Shown here: positions 1 to 6,657 of the stretch, piece by piece | How the letters are laid out: each line of letters begins with the position of its first letter | Position numbering within the stretch: position 1 is the stretch's first letter | Assembly (NCBI GenBank): GCA_964451715.1 | Contig: CAYVIZ010000031.1 | Location: 1 to 13,888, forward strand | From: Tiamatella sp964451715 | Lineage (GTDB): Archaea > Thermoproteota > Thermoprotei_A > Sulfolobales > Acidilobaceae | Reading direction: 5' to 3' | Length of the DNA: 13,888 nt | Made by a program: the position numbers and the translations under genes | Notes under the pieces: model-generated | Databases searched by the model: none | The model's input: the letters and a program-made list of their open reading frames with translations, nothing else | Told to the model about the DNA's origin: nothing

Positions 1-662
1 CCTGACTCGGGTAGGTATTTGCTTAGAATGCTAGCGAATACTGGTAGATTCCTGGATTGAACCCATACTCTCCCAGGCCCGTATACGTCCATCACTATGC
101 CTTCTCCGCCGAATATGAAGGACTTCAACCCGCCGAACTTCCTTGTCTTCCACTCCACGCTGCCGTCCATAGCTACAAAGTGCATATTGTCGATCGTCAT
201 CTTCTCTCCCGGCTTGAGTTCTATGAGCTCTATTGCTCCATAACTATTGATGAACACCTTCCCTCTGCCTTCCGCTTTAAGCCAGACAAGCTCCCCCTCA
301 GCCAGTAAGCCCTTCAGCCCCCGCCAGCCGACGCTTATTGACACGTCTCCCGTATGGGCCAGGTAGCTGGTGTCCTGTATGTAGAGGGTGCCGTTGAGGT
401 CTACCTCCACGATGTCACCCATGACTGAGGGGGCTATCCATATCTCCGCGCTGGACCGGGCTATGAAGGTGTTAATGAAGAGGCTCTCGCCGCCTAGTAG
501 GCTTCTAGCCAGTCCTTTTAGGAGGCCGCCGGTCTTTGTCTGTATCTCTACTTCCCCCTTGTGCAGCATGTAGCTCCCCGCTTCAACTGATATAGTCTCG
601 CCGGGGGATAGCCTAGCTTTTAACACGGAGAATGATGGTCTATGCTCTATTATTGTCTCCAC
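1..662 (-). CDS. AIM24 / TIGR00266-family protein (3' end outside the window)
   Basis: The reading frame is open from the GTG at 662 to base 1, giving at least 220 residues. The translation starts METIIEHRPSFSVLKARL and has a Gly-rich middle typical of the AIM24 (TIGR00266, TRAP-like beta fold) family: EAGSYM, GGLLKGLARSLLGGES, the motif GDIVEVDLN, then FGGLKSFIFGGEG and a closing VWVQSRNLPVFASIL. That closing motif normally lies a few residues from the end, so little is missing. Members are about 220-250 aa soluble proteins; their biochemical role is unclear. I prefer GTG 662 because the product then begins where family members begin, a GGTG ribosome site lies 7 nt upstream, and a TATA-like CTTTTATC (698-705) fits a start near 675. 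The same frame is open back to the helicase stop at 807, so ATG 743 or TTG 788 are possible starts. However, ATG 743 falls inside the C' element of the sRNA candidate. Confidence 0.82.
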   Translation of the reverse strand, partial: METIIEHRPSFSVLKARLSPGETISVEAGSYMLHKGEVEIQTKTGGLLKGLARSLLGGESLFINTFIARSSAEIWIAPSVMGDIVEVDLNGTLYIQDTSYLAHTGDVSISVGWRGLKGLLAEGELVWLKAEGRGKVFINSYGAIELIELKPGEKMTIDNMHFVAMDGSVEWKTRKFGGLKSFIFGGEGIVMDVYGPGRVWVQSRNLPVFASILSKYLPES

Positions 663-697
663 TTCGATGCACCATTCTCTAGTGTTCAGGGTTTTAC

Positions 698-705
698 GAT
701 AAAAG
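698..705 (-). promoter_or_regulatory. TATA-like promoter element for the AIM24 gene
   Basis: The minus strand reads CTTTTATC, a good crenarchaeal TATA match. A transcript starting about 26 nt downstream would begin near 675 and carry a leader of roughly 13 nt with a GGTG ribosome site (673-670) before the GTG at 662. This supports the short start of the AIM24 gene. It is inferred from position and sequence only. Confidence 0.45.
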
Positions 706-714
706 GCTTTGTAT

Positions 715-782
715 GCAGGCTCAGAAACACGTGCCGTCCACATGTAACAGTGTTCAGGGTCGCAGCGCTCATCATGGCCTGC
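715..782 (-). ncRNA. Candidate C/D box guide sRNA (2'-O-methylation guide)
   Basis: Read on the minus strand, a 6-bp perfect terminal stem (GCAGGC at 782-777 with GCCTGC at 720-715) flanks box C ATGATGA (775-769) and box D CTGA (724-721). The three-nucleotide bulge C-A-T before the G-A pairs is exactly the kink-turn geometry that L7Ae binds. An internal box D' CTGA lies at 757-754, leaving an 11-nt guide GCGCTGCGACC (768-758). A degenerate C' ATGTGGA (743-737) leaves a 12-nt guide CGGCACGTGTTT (736-725) before box D. The D'-C' spacer is 10 nt, longer than the usual 3-5. It lies in the gap 25 nt behind the helicase stop. A TATA-like run in the helicase's last codons (831-839) could drive it, or it could be processed from the helicase mRNA. 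Targets are not proven; the D guide shares 8 nt of complementarity with AACACGUG, which I recall as conserved in archaeal 16S rRNA. Confidence 0.62.
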
Positions 783-806
783 CTTCAAGTAGAGTAGGGG
801 AACATG

Positions 807-3620
807 TTAGTAGTACATCCTAGTCCTCTGTATATATGCTATCGCGTTAACTATAAGGCTGCCTACAAGCTCCTTCGGCACATGCGTGTAAGTGACCTCC
901 CTCTCGTCGTACAGGTTCATCGACTTGACTTTGAGGCTGTACACGTTGACAGGCAGGACCTCCAGCTTCTTCATGGCTTCAACGCCGTCGGAAGGGTTGT
1001 ACATGAAGGTGTACGGTACTCCTCCCCGGCTGGTATGTATCTCGACCTGGTAGGGCTCCCCTTTTAGGGGCTGGAAGCTTTCCTGGAATTCCTCCATCTC
1101 CATAACAGTCTCCGCGTCACTTACGAGCGCCCATCTGCAATCATTGTCGTAGGGGTCTTTGAAGCAGAAGACCCTGTAGGGGTGGCCGGGCTTCTTCATT
1201 TCCCGGAGAGCGTTCTCTATCGTCTTCACCGCCAAGTCCAGGGACTCGGAGAGCTCTACTATAGTCATAGCGAACCCTTGGAGGTTCTCTGCTATGAGTC
1301 TTTCAACCTTCTTCATCCAGGGCTTAACTTGTGGTAGGTTCTTTATGTGGCGTGCTATAGGGGTTAGGGGACCCGTTGTCTTCGTGTATACCTTTATATC
1401 CCCCTTCTGCAGCTTCTCTATAAACTGCTTGGCTCCTTCCACATCGAATATCTTAGACATTACCTGGTGTAGTGCATCGTTCATTATAATCTGGTCTTCC
1501 TCGGGGTCGGCCTTTACTATGAGGCCGAAACTCGTCTTGATCTCGGAGAGCACGAGGTTGAAGTATGGGGTACGCATGGCGGCCTTTAGAGCAAGTTCTT
1601 CTATTTCTCCTGTTCTAATGCTTAGGAGCATATCCAGCGGGTTCGTCCCGCTCGGCGTTTTCACGGAGAAGCCTAGTAGGCTACTCCTGTAATAGGTTCC
1701 CAGGCCATGCTGCTTCGATATGAGGTATGAGAGTATGGCGCCCAGTGTCTCGCTGACCTTGGTGCCTAGCGGGTATGTGAAGATGTACTCGCCCTCCGAG
1801 ACCTCTACCAGCATTATATCACTGGATGGCGGGGGTGCTCCTATGGACTTGTACTCTTCCGCCATACTGGCTAACGCTTTCTCGCCCTCAGAGCTGACCT
1901 CTATGCTTTCATGGAGCTCGTATCCGCCCTTCTCGTATATGGACTTGAGGATAGAGTAGGCCTCCTCCGCTATCCTGGGGCTCCTGGTGAACATTTCCCC
2001 CCTCCACAGCGGGATTTCACCGTTCCCTGATCCCTTAACCACCTCTATTGACCTAGTCTGCTCGTTTATCTCCTTGACCTGCCAGAGCTCTCCTGCCAGT
2101 CTTATGGTGTCCCCTTCCCTCAGGTGACGGTATACATAGGTTGAATCTATGCTGCCCACGGGCTTCCTCTTATAGTATACTGTGAATACCTCGTTACGCG
2201 GTATCATTGTGAAGAACTCGGCGAAACTCTTAGCCCACCAGGGCTTGTCCTTGTCCTTGAACCTCCATATCTTGTAGAAGGTGGGGCCAACCTTTATCCT
2301 CCCGTTTCTCCTGATGAGGAGCTTGTTCCCGATGAGATAGTCTAGAAGCCTTACTATATCATCCTCTGCCAGGCCGCGTAGGGGAGTTGCTCCTCTAAGT
2401 ATAGCATAGTAGGTCTCCTCTTCAACCTCCCCCCTCTCAAGCGTTATCCCCACAATCTCGCGGGAAACAACGTCGAGAGGTGTGTAGTGATCCTCGGGTT
2501 CTTCTATCCATCCATTAACGCCTAGAAGGGCTGATGAGAGAGATATGAGGTAGTCGACAGGGTCTAGTGCTATTATTATCCCCCTGCTCTCCTCCCCCAT
2601 TCTGTGGCCGCTCCGGCCTATACGCTGTATCAGACTTGAGACCTGTGGGGGGCTACGGTATTGTATTATCTTGTCTACCTCTCCTATGTCTATACCTAGT
2701 TCGAGTGTCTTTGTGGCTACTATGGCTTTTATGCCGCCCTTCTTGAATAGAGCCTCCGCCTTCTCCCTTAGATCGGCTGAGATACTGCTGTGGTGGACGA
2801 AGACCTCCCTAACTCCTATCTTGTCCAGGTAATCCTGGAGCCTCTCGGCTATGAATCTAGAGTTCACGAATACTATGGTTTTCCCGTGCTGTATCTCTCT
2901 AGCTATAATTTTGGCGCTCTCCTCGAATACGTCATCGCCCATAGGGTATTCTATCTTGAAGCTTACCGGCTTAGCTATTTCCGGTTTTACTATGGAGCGG
3001 GGCCTCCGGGAGGAGCCGAAAACGTAGTCGGCGACTCTCCCGGGGTTACCCACTGTTGCCGAGAGGGCTATTACCTGTATATTCCTGCCTACTAGGTGTC
3101 TAAGCCTCTCCAGCAGTATCGCCAGCTGGACTCCTCTCTTTGTGCCGACAAGCTCGTGGACTTCGTCTATTATTACCCATCTCAGGTTAGCGTAGTTCTG
3201 CCTGAACGAGCTGGCCCAGTCGAGGTCTATTTTAAGGCTCTCCGGTGTCGTTATAAGTATATGGGGGACCTTCCTACTCCTGCGCGCCCTCTCGCCTTTG
3301 GAGACGTCTCCGTGTTTCCTAGAAACTATGAAGCCCAGTCTCCCGGCCCACCATGATATTCTCTCGTGGAGATCGTTTATGAGGGCTTTTAAGGGCGTGA
3401 TGTAGAGGACTGATACAGGTTTAGGGTTCTCTTCCACCATTATGTCGAGCACAGGTATGAGCGCTGCCTCGGTTTTACCGCTCCCCGTAGGGGCTATTAT
3501 CAGGGTATCGTCTCCTCTGCGTATGCTTTGGTAGGCCTTTACTTGTAGCTCGTTTAGGCTTTCCCATTCCTTCTCTTTTATTAGATCGTTAAGCTTGCTC
3601 GACCTGATTACAGTGTTCAT
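807..3620 (-). CDS. lhr: Lhr-family superfamily 2 ATP-dependent helicase
   Basis: This 937-residue protein has every SF2 motif in order: Q-motif region near residue 25, Walker A APTGSGKT (43-50), motif Ia TPLKAL (75-80), Ib TTPESL (124-129), DEVH box (152-155), SAT (187-189), motif IV VFVNSR (250-255), motif V TKTLELGIDI (303-312) and motif VI QRIGRSGH (332-339). The long C-terminal half, with winged-helix and Lhr-core segments, and the overall length match archaeal Lhr (large helicase-related) proteins of roughly 850-950 aa. These are ATP-dependent 3'-5' translocases that unwind DNA and RNA-DNA hybrids and are linked to DNA repair and RNA metabolism. The start is ATG, with GGAG about 10 nt upstream in the minus-strand leader. 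It is not tightly coupled to a partner gene, and the gap behind it carries the sRNA candidate. Which Lhr subgroup it belongs to cannot be settled by eye. Confidence 0.95.
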   Translation of the reverse strand: MNTVIRSSKLNDLIKEKEWESLNELQVKAYQSIRRGDDTLIIAPTGSGKTEAALIPVLDIMVEENPKPVSVLYITPLKALINDLHERISWWAGRLGFIVSRKHGDVSKGERARRSRKVPHILITTPESLKIDLDWASSFRQNYANLRWVIIDEVHELVGTKRGVQLAILLERLRHLVGRNIQVIALSATVGNPGRVADYVFGSSRRPRSIVKPEIAKPVSFKIEYPMGDDVFEESAKIIAREIQHGKTIVFVNSRFIAERLQDYLDKIGVREVFVHHSSISADLREKAEALFKKGGIKAIVATKTLELGIDIGEVDKIIQYRSPPQVSSLIQRIGRSGHRMGEESRGIIIALDPVDYLISLSSALLGVNGWIEEPEDHYTPLDVVSREIVGITLERGEVEEETYYAILRGATPLRGLAEDDIVRLLDYLIGNKLLIRRNGRIKVGPTFYKIWRFKDKDKPWWAKSFAEFFTMIPRNEVFTVYYKRKPVGSIDSTYVYRHLREGDTIRLAGELWQVKEINEQTRSIEVVKGSGNGEIPLWRGEMFTRSPRIAEEAYSILKSIYEKGGYELHESIEVSSEGEKALASMAEEYKSIGAPPPSSDIMLVEVSEGEYIFTYPLGTKVSETLGAILSYLISKQHGLGTYYRSSLLGFSVKTPSGTNPLDMLLSIRTGEIEELALKAAMRTPYFNLVLSEIKTSFGLIVKADPEEDQIIMNDALHQVMSKIFDVEGAKQFIEKLQKGDIKVYTKTTGPLTPIARHIKNLPQVKPWMKKVERLIAENLQGFAMTIVELSESLDLAVKTIENALREMKKPGHPYRVFCFKDPYDNDCRWALVSDAETVMEMEEFQESFQPLKGEPYQVEIHTSRGGVPYTFMYNPSDGVEAMKKLEVLPVNVYSLKVKSMNLYDEREVTYTHVPKELVGSLIVNAIAYIQRTRMYY

Positions 3621-3644
3621 ATCATCTCATCTCCTAGCACTCGG

Positions 3645-3659
3645 AGTCTCCGGGAGACT
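3645..3659. repeat. 15-bp perfect inverted repeat in the helicase leader
   Basis: AGTCTCC-G-GGAGACT is a perfect 7-bp dyad with one central base, extendable by a G-T wobble at the flanks. It sits 25-39 nt upstream of the helicase ATG. It could be an operator. If the helicase transcript starts near 3714, it would instead form a small hairpin in the 5' leader above the ribosome site. No function is demonstrated. Confidence 0.5.
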
Positions 3660-3734
3660 TATCTACGTGTCTGGGTTTCCTGTATAGTGTCTTGGTTTCT
3701 ACGTCCCAATACCTTCCCTGAATAGTGTGGTTCT

Positions 3735-3745
3735 AGCTTTTATAT
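3735..3745. promoter_or_regulatory. TATA element between the helicase and TRASH-like genes, readable both ways
   Basis: The plus strand reads CTTTTATATG and the minus strand CATATAAAAG. On the plus strand a start about 26 nt downstream (around 3766-3770) gives a leader near 27 nt with GGTGA at 3786-3790 before the ATG at 3797. On the minus strand the same box would give the helicase a leader of about 90 nt. No better TATA is seen nearer the helicase. Confidence 0.45.
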
Positions 3746-3796
3746 GTCTAACTCCTACCTGGTTCAAAGTGAGAGGGGTTCCTAGGTGAGCTGTGC

Positions 3797-4033
3797 ATGG
3801 TTAAGGAGTACTTGGAATGCAGCGTCTGCGGCAGGAAGTTCCCCCGAGGCCAGGGGATAGTGATCAGCAAGTCGGGTTTCACGCTGTACTTCCATAGTAG
3901 TAAATGTGCTTCCAAGTTTCTTAGGCTACTGCTTGAGAGGCTTGACGAAGAGTGTGCGGGTAGGTCCATTAGGGAGGTTCTAGAGGAGCTGGAAGAGGCT
4001 AGGAAGAGTAGGGTGAGGGAGAAGAAGATATAG
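3797..4033 (+). CDS. Small L24e/TRASH-like zinc-ribbon protein
   Basis: A 78-residue protein whose N-terminal half resembles ribosomal protein L24e and the related TRASH metal-binding domain: C8-x2-C11, then LYF-H33-SSK-C37. The spacing (x21, then x3) is the same as in L24e, where the third ligand is Cys in FCSSKC; here it is His33, so a Cys3His zinc site is expected. The C-terminal half (about 41-78) is a charged helix rich in Glu, Arg and Leu, unlike L24e. I infer a small nucleic-acid-binding or metal-sensing protein rather than the ribosomal protein itself. The start ATG has GGTGA 7 nt upstream. The molybdopterin gene follows 24 bp downstream on the same strand, so the two are probably co-transcribed, though no functional link is evident. 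Confidence 0.8.
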   Translation: MVKEYLECSVCGRKFPRGQGIVISKSGFTLYFHSSKCASKFLRLLLERLDEECAGRSIREVLEELEEARKSRVREKKI

Positions 4034-4057
4034 TGTAGGGGAGGATGGTGAGGGTGC

Positions 4058-4747
4058 ATGGCTTCCGTTGAGGTTAAGTTGTATGCATTATTCAGGGAGG
4101 TAGTGGGGTCTGATATTGTTCGCATTGAATGCGGTGGTGTATGCAGTGTTAAGAGGCTCTTAGAGGAGTTGTATAGCCGGTATCCTAGACTGGAGCGTGT
4201 GGCCTCTAGTCTTGACAGGGTAATAGTCTTGGATCAGGGTGGGAGGATTCTTAGGGAGGATGACACGGTGGATTCTAGGGTTGAGCTTCTGCCTCCCTCG
4301 GCGGGGGGTTCCAGGATTATAGTTAGAGTGGTGAAAGGGGGGGATTTATCTCTGGACGACTTATTCTATGAGATGGATACAAGCGATAGGACCGGTGCTT
4401 CCCTATTCTTCGTAGGCACTGTGAGGAGGAATAACAGGGGGGGCAGGGTGCACTTGTTGGAGTATGAGGCGCATGAGCGCCTCGAGGACAAGCTTAGGGA
4501 TATCGCCGGCGAGGTTCTCTCCAAGTATAACCTGGACAGTGTCTCAGTGGTGCATTATATAGGTAAGAGGAGGCCGGGGGATCTCACGTTTATAGCTGCT
4601 GTTAAAGCTGTATCTAGGAAGGAGGCCTTCAACGCTTTGATCGAACTTGTTGAGCGTGTAAAGCACGAGGCTCCTATTTGGAAACGAGAAGTCAGGGATG
4701 ACGGTGTTTACTGGATAACTGGTAACAAGCTGGTTAAGATAGAGTAG
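4058..4747 (+). CDS. moaD-moaE: MoaD-MoaE fusion, molybdopterin synthase small and large subunits in one chain
   Basis: The 229-residue chain has an N-terminal MoaD/ThiS ubiquitin-like domain (1-84) ending in the diagnostic Gly83-Gly84 after LLPPSA, then a MoaE domain (about 86-229) with no linker. MoaE motifs are present: FFVGTVRRNNRG, the pair Lys202 and Lys209 in VKHEAPIWK (matching E. coli K119 and K126, seven apart), and WITGNK near the end. The His next to the conserved Arg in E. coli MoaE (SAHR) is Ser186 here (AVSR). Molybdopterin synthase inserts two sulfurs into cyclic pyranopterin monophosphate, using a thiocarboxylate on the MoaD C-terminal glycine. In a fusion that glycine must be freed, as reported for mycobacterial MoaX. 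In hyperthermophiles the product often serves tungsten enzymes. A GGTGAGG ribosome site precedes the ATG. Confidence 0.95.
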   Translation: MASVEVKLYALFREVVGSDIVRIECGGVCSVKRLLEELYSRYPRLERVASSLDRVIVLDQGGRILREDDTVDSRVELLPPSAGGSRIIVRVVKGGDLSLDDLFYEMDTSDRTGASLFFVGTVRRNNRGGRVHLLEYEAHERLEDKLRDIAGEVLSKYNLDSVSVVHYIGKRRPGDLTFIAAVKAVSRKEAFNALIELVERVKHEAPIWKREVRDDGVYWITGNKLVKIE

Positions 4748-4922
4748 ACCTCTTCCCCGTCAAGGAGGCGAGCATGGCTCTAGCCTTCGCCAGTGCCTCC
4801 TCTAGACTGGATGCCCTTACGTTGAGCACTATATTGGTGTCCTTTACCTTGATTCTGTATCTCTTCTCAGCACCCACTCCCTCCTCTCCCAGGATGTATG
4901 ATTCAATCACTTCTAGCTCCAC
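4734..4922 (-). CDS. Conserved-looking 62-aa protein of unknown function
   Basis: I do not recognise a named family. The product reads as two or three beta strands (ELEVIESYIL, YRIKVKDTNIVLNVRA) followed by an amphipathic helix (SLEEALAKARAML). This is a compact alpha-beta pattern, and its charged, low-Cys composition is typical of small hyperthermophile proteins. It starts with GTG at 4922, preceded by GGTGG (minus strand, 4933-4929), and its stop overlaps the last 14 bp of the convergent MoaD-MoaE fusion gene. It diverges from the aminotransferase across about 60 bp. Evidence that it is real: sensible composition, a ribosome site, a TATA candidate, and no competing longer frame over most of its length. 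It could still be spurious. Confidence 0.62.
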   Translation of the reverse strand: MELEVIESYILGEEGVGAEKRYRIKVKDTNIVLNVRASSLEEALAKARAMLASLTGKRSTLS

Positions 4923-4935
4923 GTGCCGCCACCAA

Positions 4936-4968
4936 GGTATTTTATCTGGGTGCAGGTATATTTATTCG
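4936..4968. promoter_or_regulatory. Overlapping divergent promoters (62-aa gene and aminotransferase)
   Basis: Two AT boxes lie between the divergent starts: GGTATTTTAT (4936-4945) and TATATTTATT (4956-4965). For the plus gene, the left box places the transcript start near 4968, just before GCGGGGTG and ATG 4983. For the minus gene, the right box places it near 4935, just before GGTGG and GTG 4922. If each gene uses the box nearer its neighbour, the two promoters cross and the 5' ends overlap by about 30 nt. This is inferred from spacing only. Confidence 0.4.
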
Positions 4969-4982
4969 CGGGGTGTAAAACG

Positions 4983-6329
4983 ATGGAAGCTCCTGCAGTG
5001 AGGATTGAGCCTCCGGGGCCGAGGGCCCGTGAAATCCTCGGGAAGGATTCTGAAATACTGATGCAGAGTTTCGTTAGATGGTATCCTCTAGTAGTTAAAA
5101 CAGGGAAGGGTGTAGTAGTTGAGGATGTTGACGGCAACAAGTACCTCGACTTCAACTCAGGCCTGGCGGTTATGAATGTCGGGCACAACCATCCGAGGGT
5201 TGTGGAGAGTATTAAACGGCAGGCAGAGAAGCTTCTCCATTACAGCCTAACTGACTTCTATTACGAGGAAGCGGTTAGGGTGGGAGAGAAGATTAAGGGT
5301 ATAATGCCGTTCACAGGCGACTCGAGACTCTTCTATGCTAACAGTGGAGCCGAAACAGTAGAGGGGGCAGTTAAGATAGCGAGGGGCCATTTCAGGGGGT
5401 CCCGCCAGTATATAATTGGGTTCCTGGGAGCATTCCATGGTAGGACAATGGGTGCAGTAAGCATAACGGCGAGCAAGCCTGTTCAGCGTAAATGGTTTTC
5501 CCCTCTTGTACCGGGGGTGATACATGTCCCCTACCCCTACAGCTATAGGTGTCCCTTCAAGGCGGAGACTCCTGAGGAGTGTGGTGAGGCGGTAATAGGC
5601 TATATAGAAGACTGGATACTATCAAAACTTGTTGACCCCAGCGAGGTTGCAGCGTTTATTTTAGAGCCTATACAGGGCGAGGGAGGATATATTGTGCCAC
5701 CCGATAATTTCCTGCCTAAACTCAGGACTTTATCGAGGAGGCATGGGATACTTTTGATAGTAGATGAGGTCCAGTCGGGTATAGGAAGAACGGGTAGATG
5801 GTATGCTGTTGAGCATTGGGGGGTGGAGCCTGACATACTGACTAGTGCGAAGGGAATCGCCTCGGGTCTCCCTCTAGGCGTTATAGGTGGTAGAAAGGAG
5901 GTTATGGATCTTCCCGCTGGCAGCCATGCCAGCACGTTCGGAGGCAACCCTGTCTCTCTGGCGGCTGCAGAGGCAGTTATCGATGTTATACGTGAGGAGA
6001 AACTGTTGGACAACGCTACTCGTGTGGGAGAGCATATCATGAAAAGGTTGAACGAGATGAGTGACTATATAGAGCTGATAGGGGAAGTGAGGGGGAAAGG
6101 ATTGATGATAGGAGTGGAGCTAGTTAGGGATAAGTATACGAAGGAGCCTGCTAGAAAAGAGATGGCCTGGATAATTAATAATGCCTTCAAGAGGGGGTTA
6201 CTTATAATCAGTGCAGGCGTCTCAACTCTTAGAATAGCTCCCCCGCTCATAATAACAGAGGAGGAAGCCGATGCTGGACTTGACATAATAGAGTCTCTCC
6301 TGAAGGAGGCTGTGAAACTTTCTGTATAA
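4983..6329 (+). CDS. Class-III PLP-dependent aminotransferase (GABA/ornithine-aminotransferase or archaeal amino-acid racemase type)
   Basis: The 448-residue product carries the fold-type I subgroup II signatures: YLDFNSGLAVMNVGHNHP near residue 60, NSGAETVEGAVKIAR, AFHGRTMGA, ILEPIQGEGG, then DEVQSGIGRTG with Asp261 (pyridine-nitrogen contact), and SAKGIASGLPLG with the Schiff-base Lys290. ASTFGGNPVSLAA follows. These enzymes move an amino group from omega- or alpha-amino acids to 2-oxoacids through pyridoxal phosphate. The insert CPFKAETPEECGEA is typical, as I recall, of an archaeal clade that includes ornithine/GABA aminotransferases and broad-specificity amino-acid racemases in Thermococcales, so the substrate is undecided. 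I chose ATG 4983 (GGGGTG 8 nt upstream) over an in-frame GTG at 4923, whose extra 20 residues lie in the promoter and look non-coding. It stands alone: a divergent gene upstream, a convergent gene 16 bp downstream. Confidence 0.93.
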   Translation: MEAPAVRIEPPGPRAREILGKDSEILMQSFVRWYPLVVKTGKGVVVEDVDGNKYLDFNSGLAVMNVGHNHPRVVESIKRQAEKLLHYSLTDFYYEEAVRVGEKIKGIMPFTGDSRLFYANSGAETVEGAVKIARGHFRGSRQYIIGFLGAFHGRTMGAVSITASKPVQRKWFSPLVPGVIHVPYPYSYRCPFKAETPEECGEAVIGYIEDWILSKLVDPSEVAAFILEPIQGEGGYIVPPDNFLPKLRTLSRRHGILLIVDEVQSGIGRTGRWYAVEHWGVEPDILTSAKGIASGLPLGVIGGRKEVMDLPAGSHASTFGGNPVSLAAAEAVIDVIREEKLLDNATRVGEHIMKRLNEMSDYIELIGEVRGKGLMIGVELVRDKYTKEPARKEMAWIINNAFKRGLLIISAGVSTLRIAPPLIITEEEADAGLDIIESLLKEAVKLSV

Positions 6330-6345
6330 CAATTCACATAGAAGG

Positions 6346-6579
6346 CTAGCGGAGTGTCTGCATGTTTTCTTTTATCATTATCCTGTAAACATTATTACTG
6401 TATCTTGCCGCCATACCCAGTGATTCCATGCGGGCAAGTATCTTCCCTGCACTCTTGGATGAGACTCCAAGCATGTAGGCTAGGTCTCTTACTCTTATAT
6501 ACCCTGTCCTGCTGTTAGAGACCAGATAGTCTGCAAGCCGTATTAGGTCCAGCTTTATCACTATTTGATGTCCCCTCAT
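6346..6579 (-). CDS. Small winged-helix DNA-binding protein
   Basis: At 77 residues this is little more than one winged-helix domain: helix 1 (LDLIRLADYLVSN), a short strand (GYIRVRDLA), then the helix-turn-helix MLGVSSKSAGKILARMESLG, and a wing hairpin (AARYSNNVYRIMI). The pattern resembles archaeal MarR/Lrs14-like or replication-linked wHTH domains, but the exact family is not recognised. With no ligand-binding part it is likely a small transcription regulator. The ATG at 6579 is about 20 nt from the AT element at 6599-6610, so the transcript may be leaderless; GGGTGAC also lies 5 nt upstream. It diverges from the 85-aa gene and shares that AT element, so self-regulation or regulation of the neighbour is plausible but unproven. 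Confidence 0.8.
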   Translation of the reverse strand: MRGHQIVIKLDLIRLADYLVSNSRTGYIRVRDLAYMLGVSSKSAGKILARMESLGMAARYSNNVYRIMIKENMQTLR

Positions 6580-6598
6580 CGTGTCACCCGTTTTTCAC

Positions 6599-6610
6599 TA
6601 ATTTTTTAAT
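6599..6610. promoter_or_regulatory. Shared AT-rich TATA element between two divergent small genes
   Basis: The plus strand reads TAATTTTTTAAT, an A/T tract usable as a TATA box in both directions. Plus-strand transcription would start near 6631, about 27 nt before GTG 6658. Minus-strand transcription would start near 6580, right at ATG 6579, giving a leaderless message. Confidence 0.5.
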
Positions 6611-6657
6611 CTGGGGGAGGTATGCAAAACTATTAGGTGCTAAGGGGTGGCTATACT

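Noticed and set aside
725..736. Firm assignment of the sRNA D guide to 16S rRNA
   Set aside because: Only 8 consecutive bases match the remembered archaeal motif AACACGUG, with mismatches on both sides. The rRNA of this organism is not in view, so the target is left open.
3748..4125. A 125-codon minus-strand frame across the TRASH-like gene
   Set aside because: It is Ser/Leu-rich low complexity, covers the well-supported plus-strand gene, and has no ribosome site or motif.
4923..4982. Extended aminotransferase start at GTG 4923
   Set aside because: The extra 20 residues translate the divergent promoter region; ATG 4983 has a ribosome site and gives a normal family N terminus.
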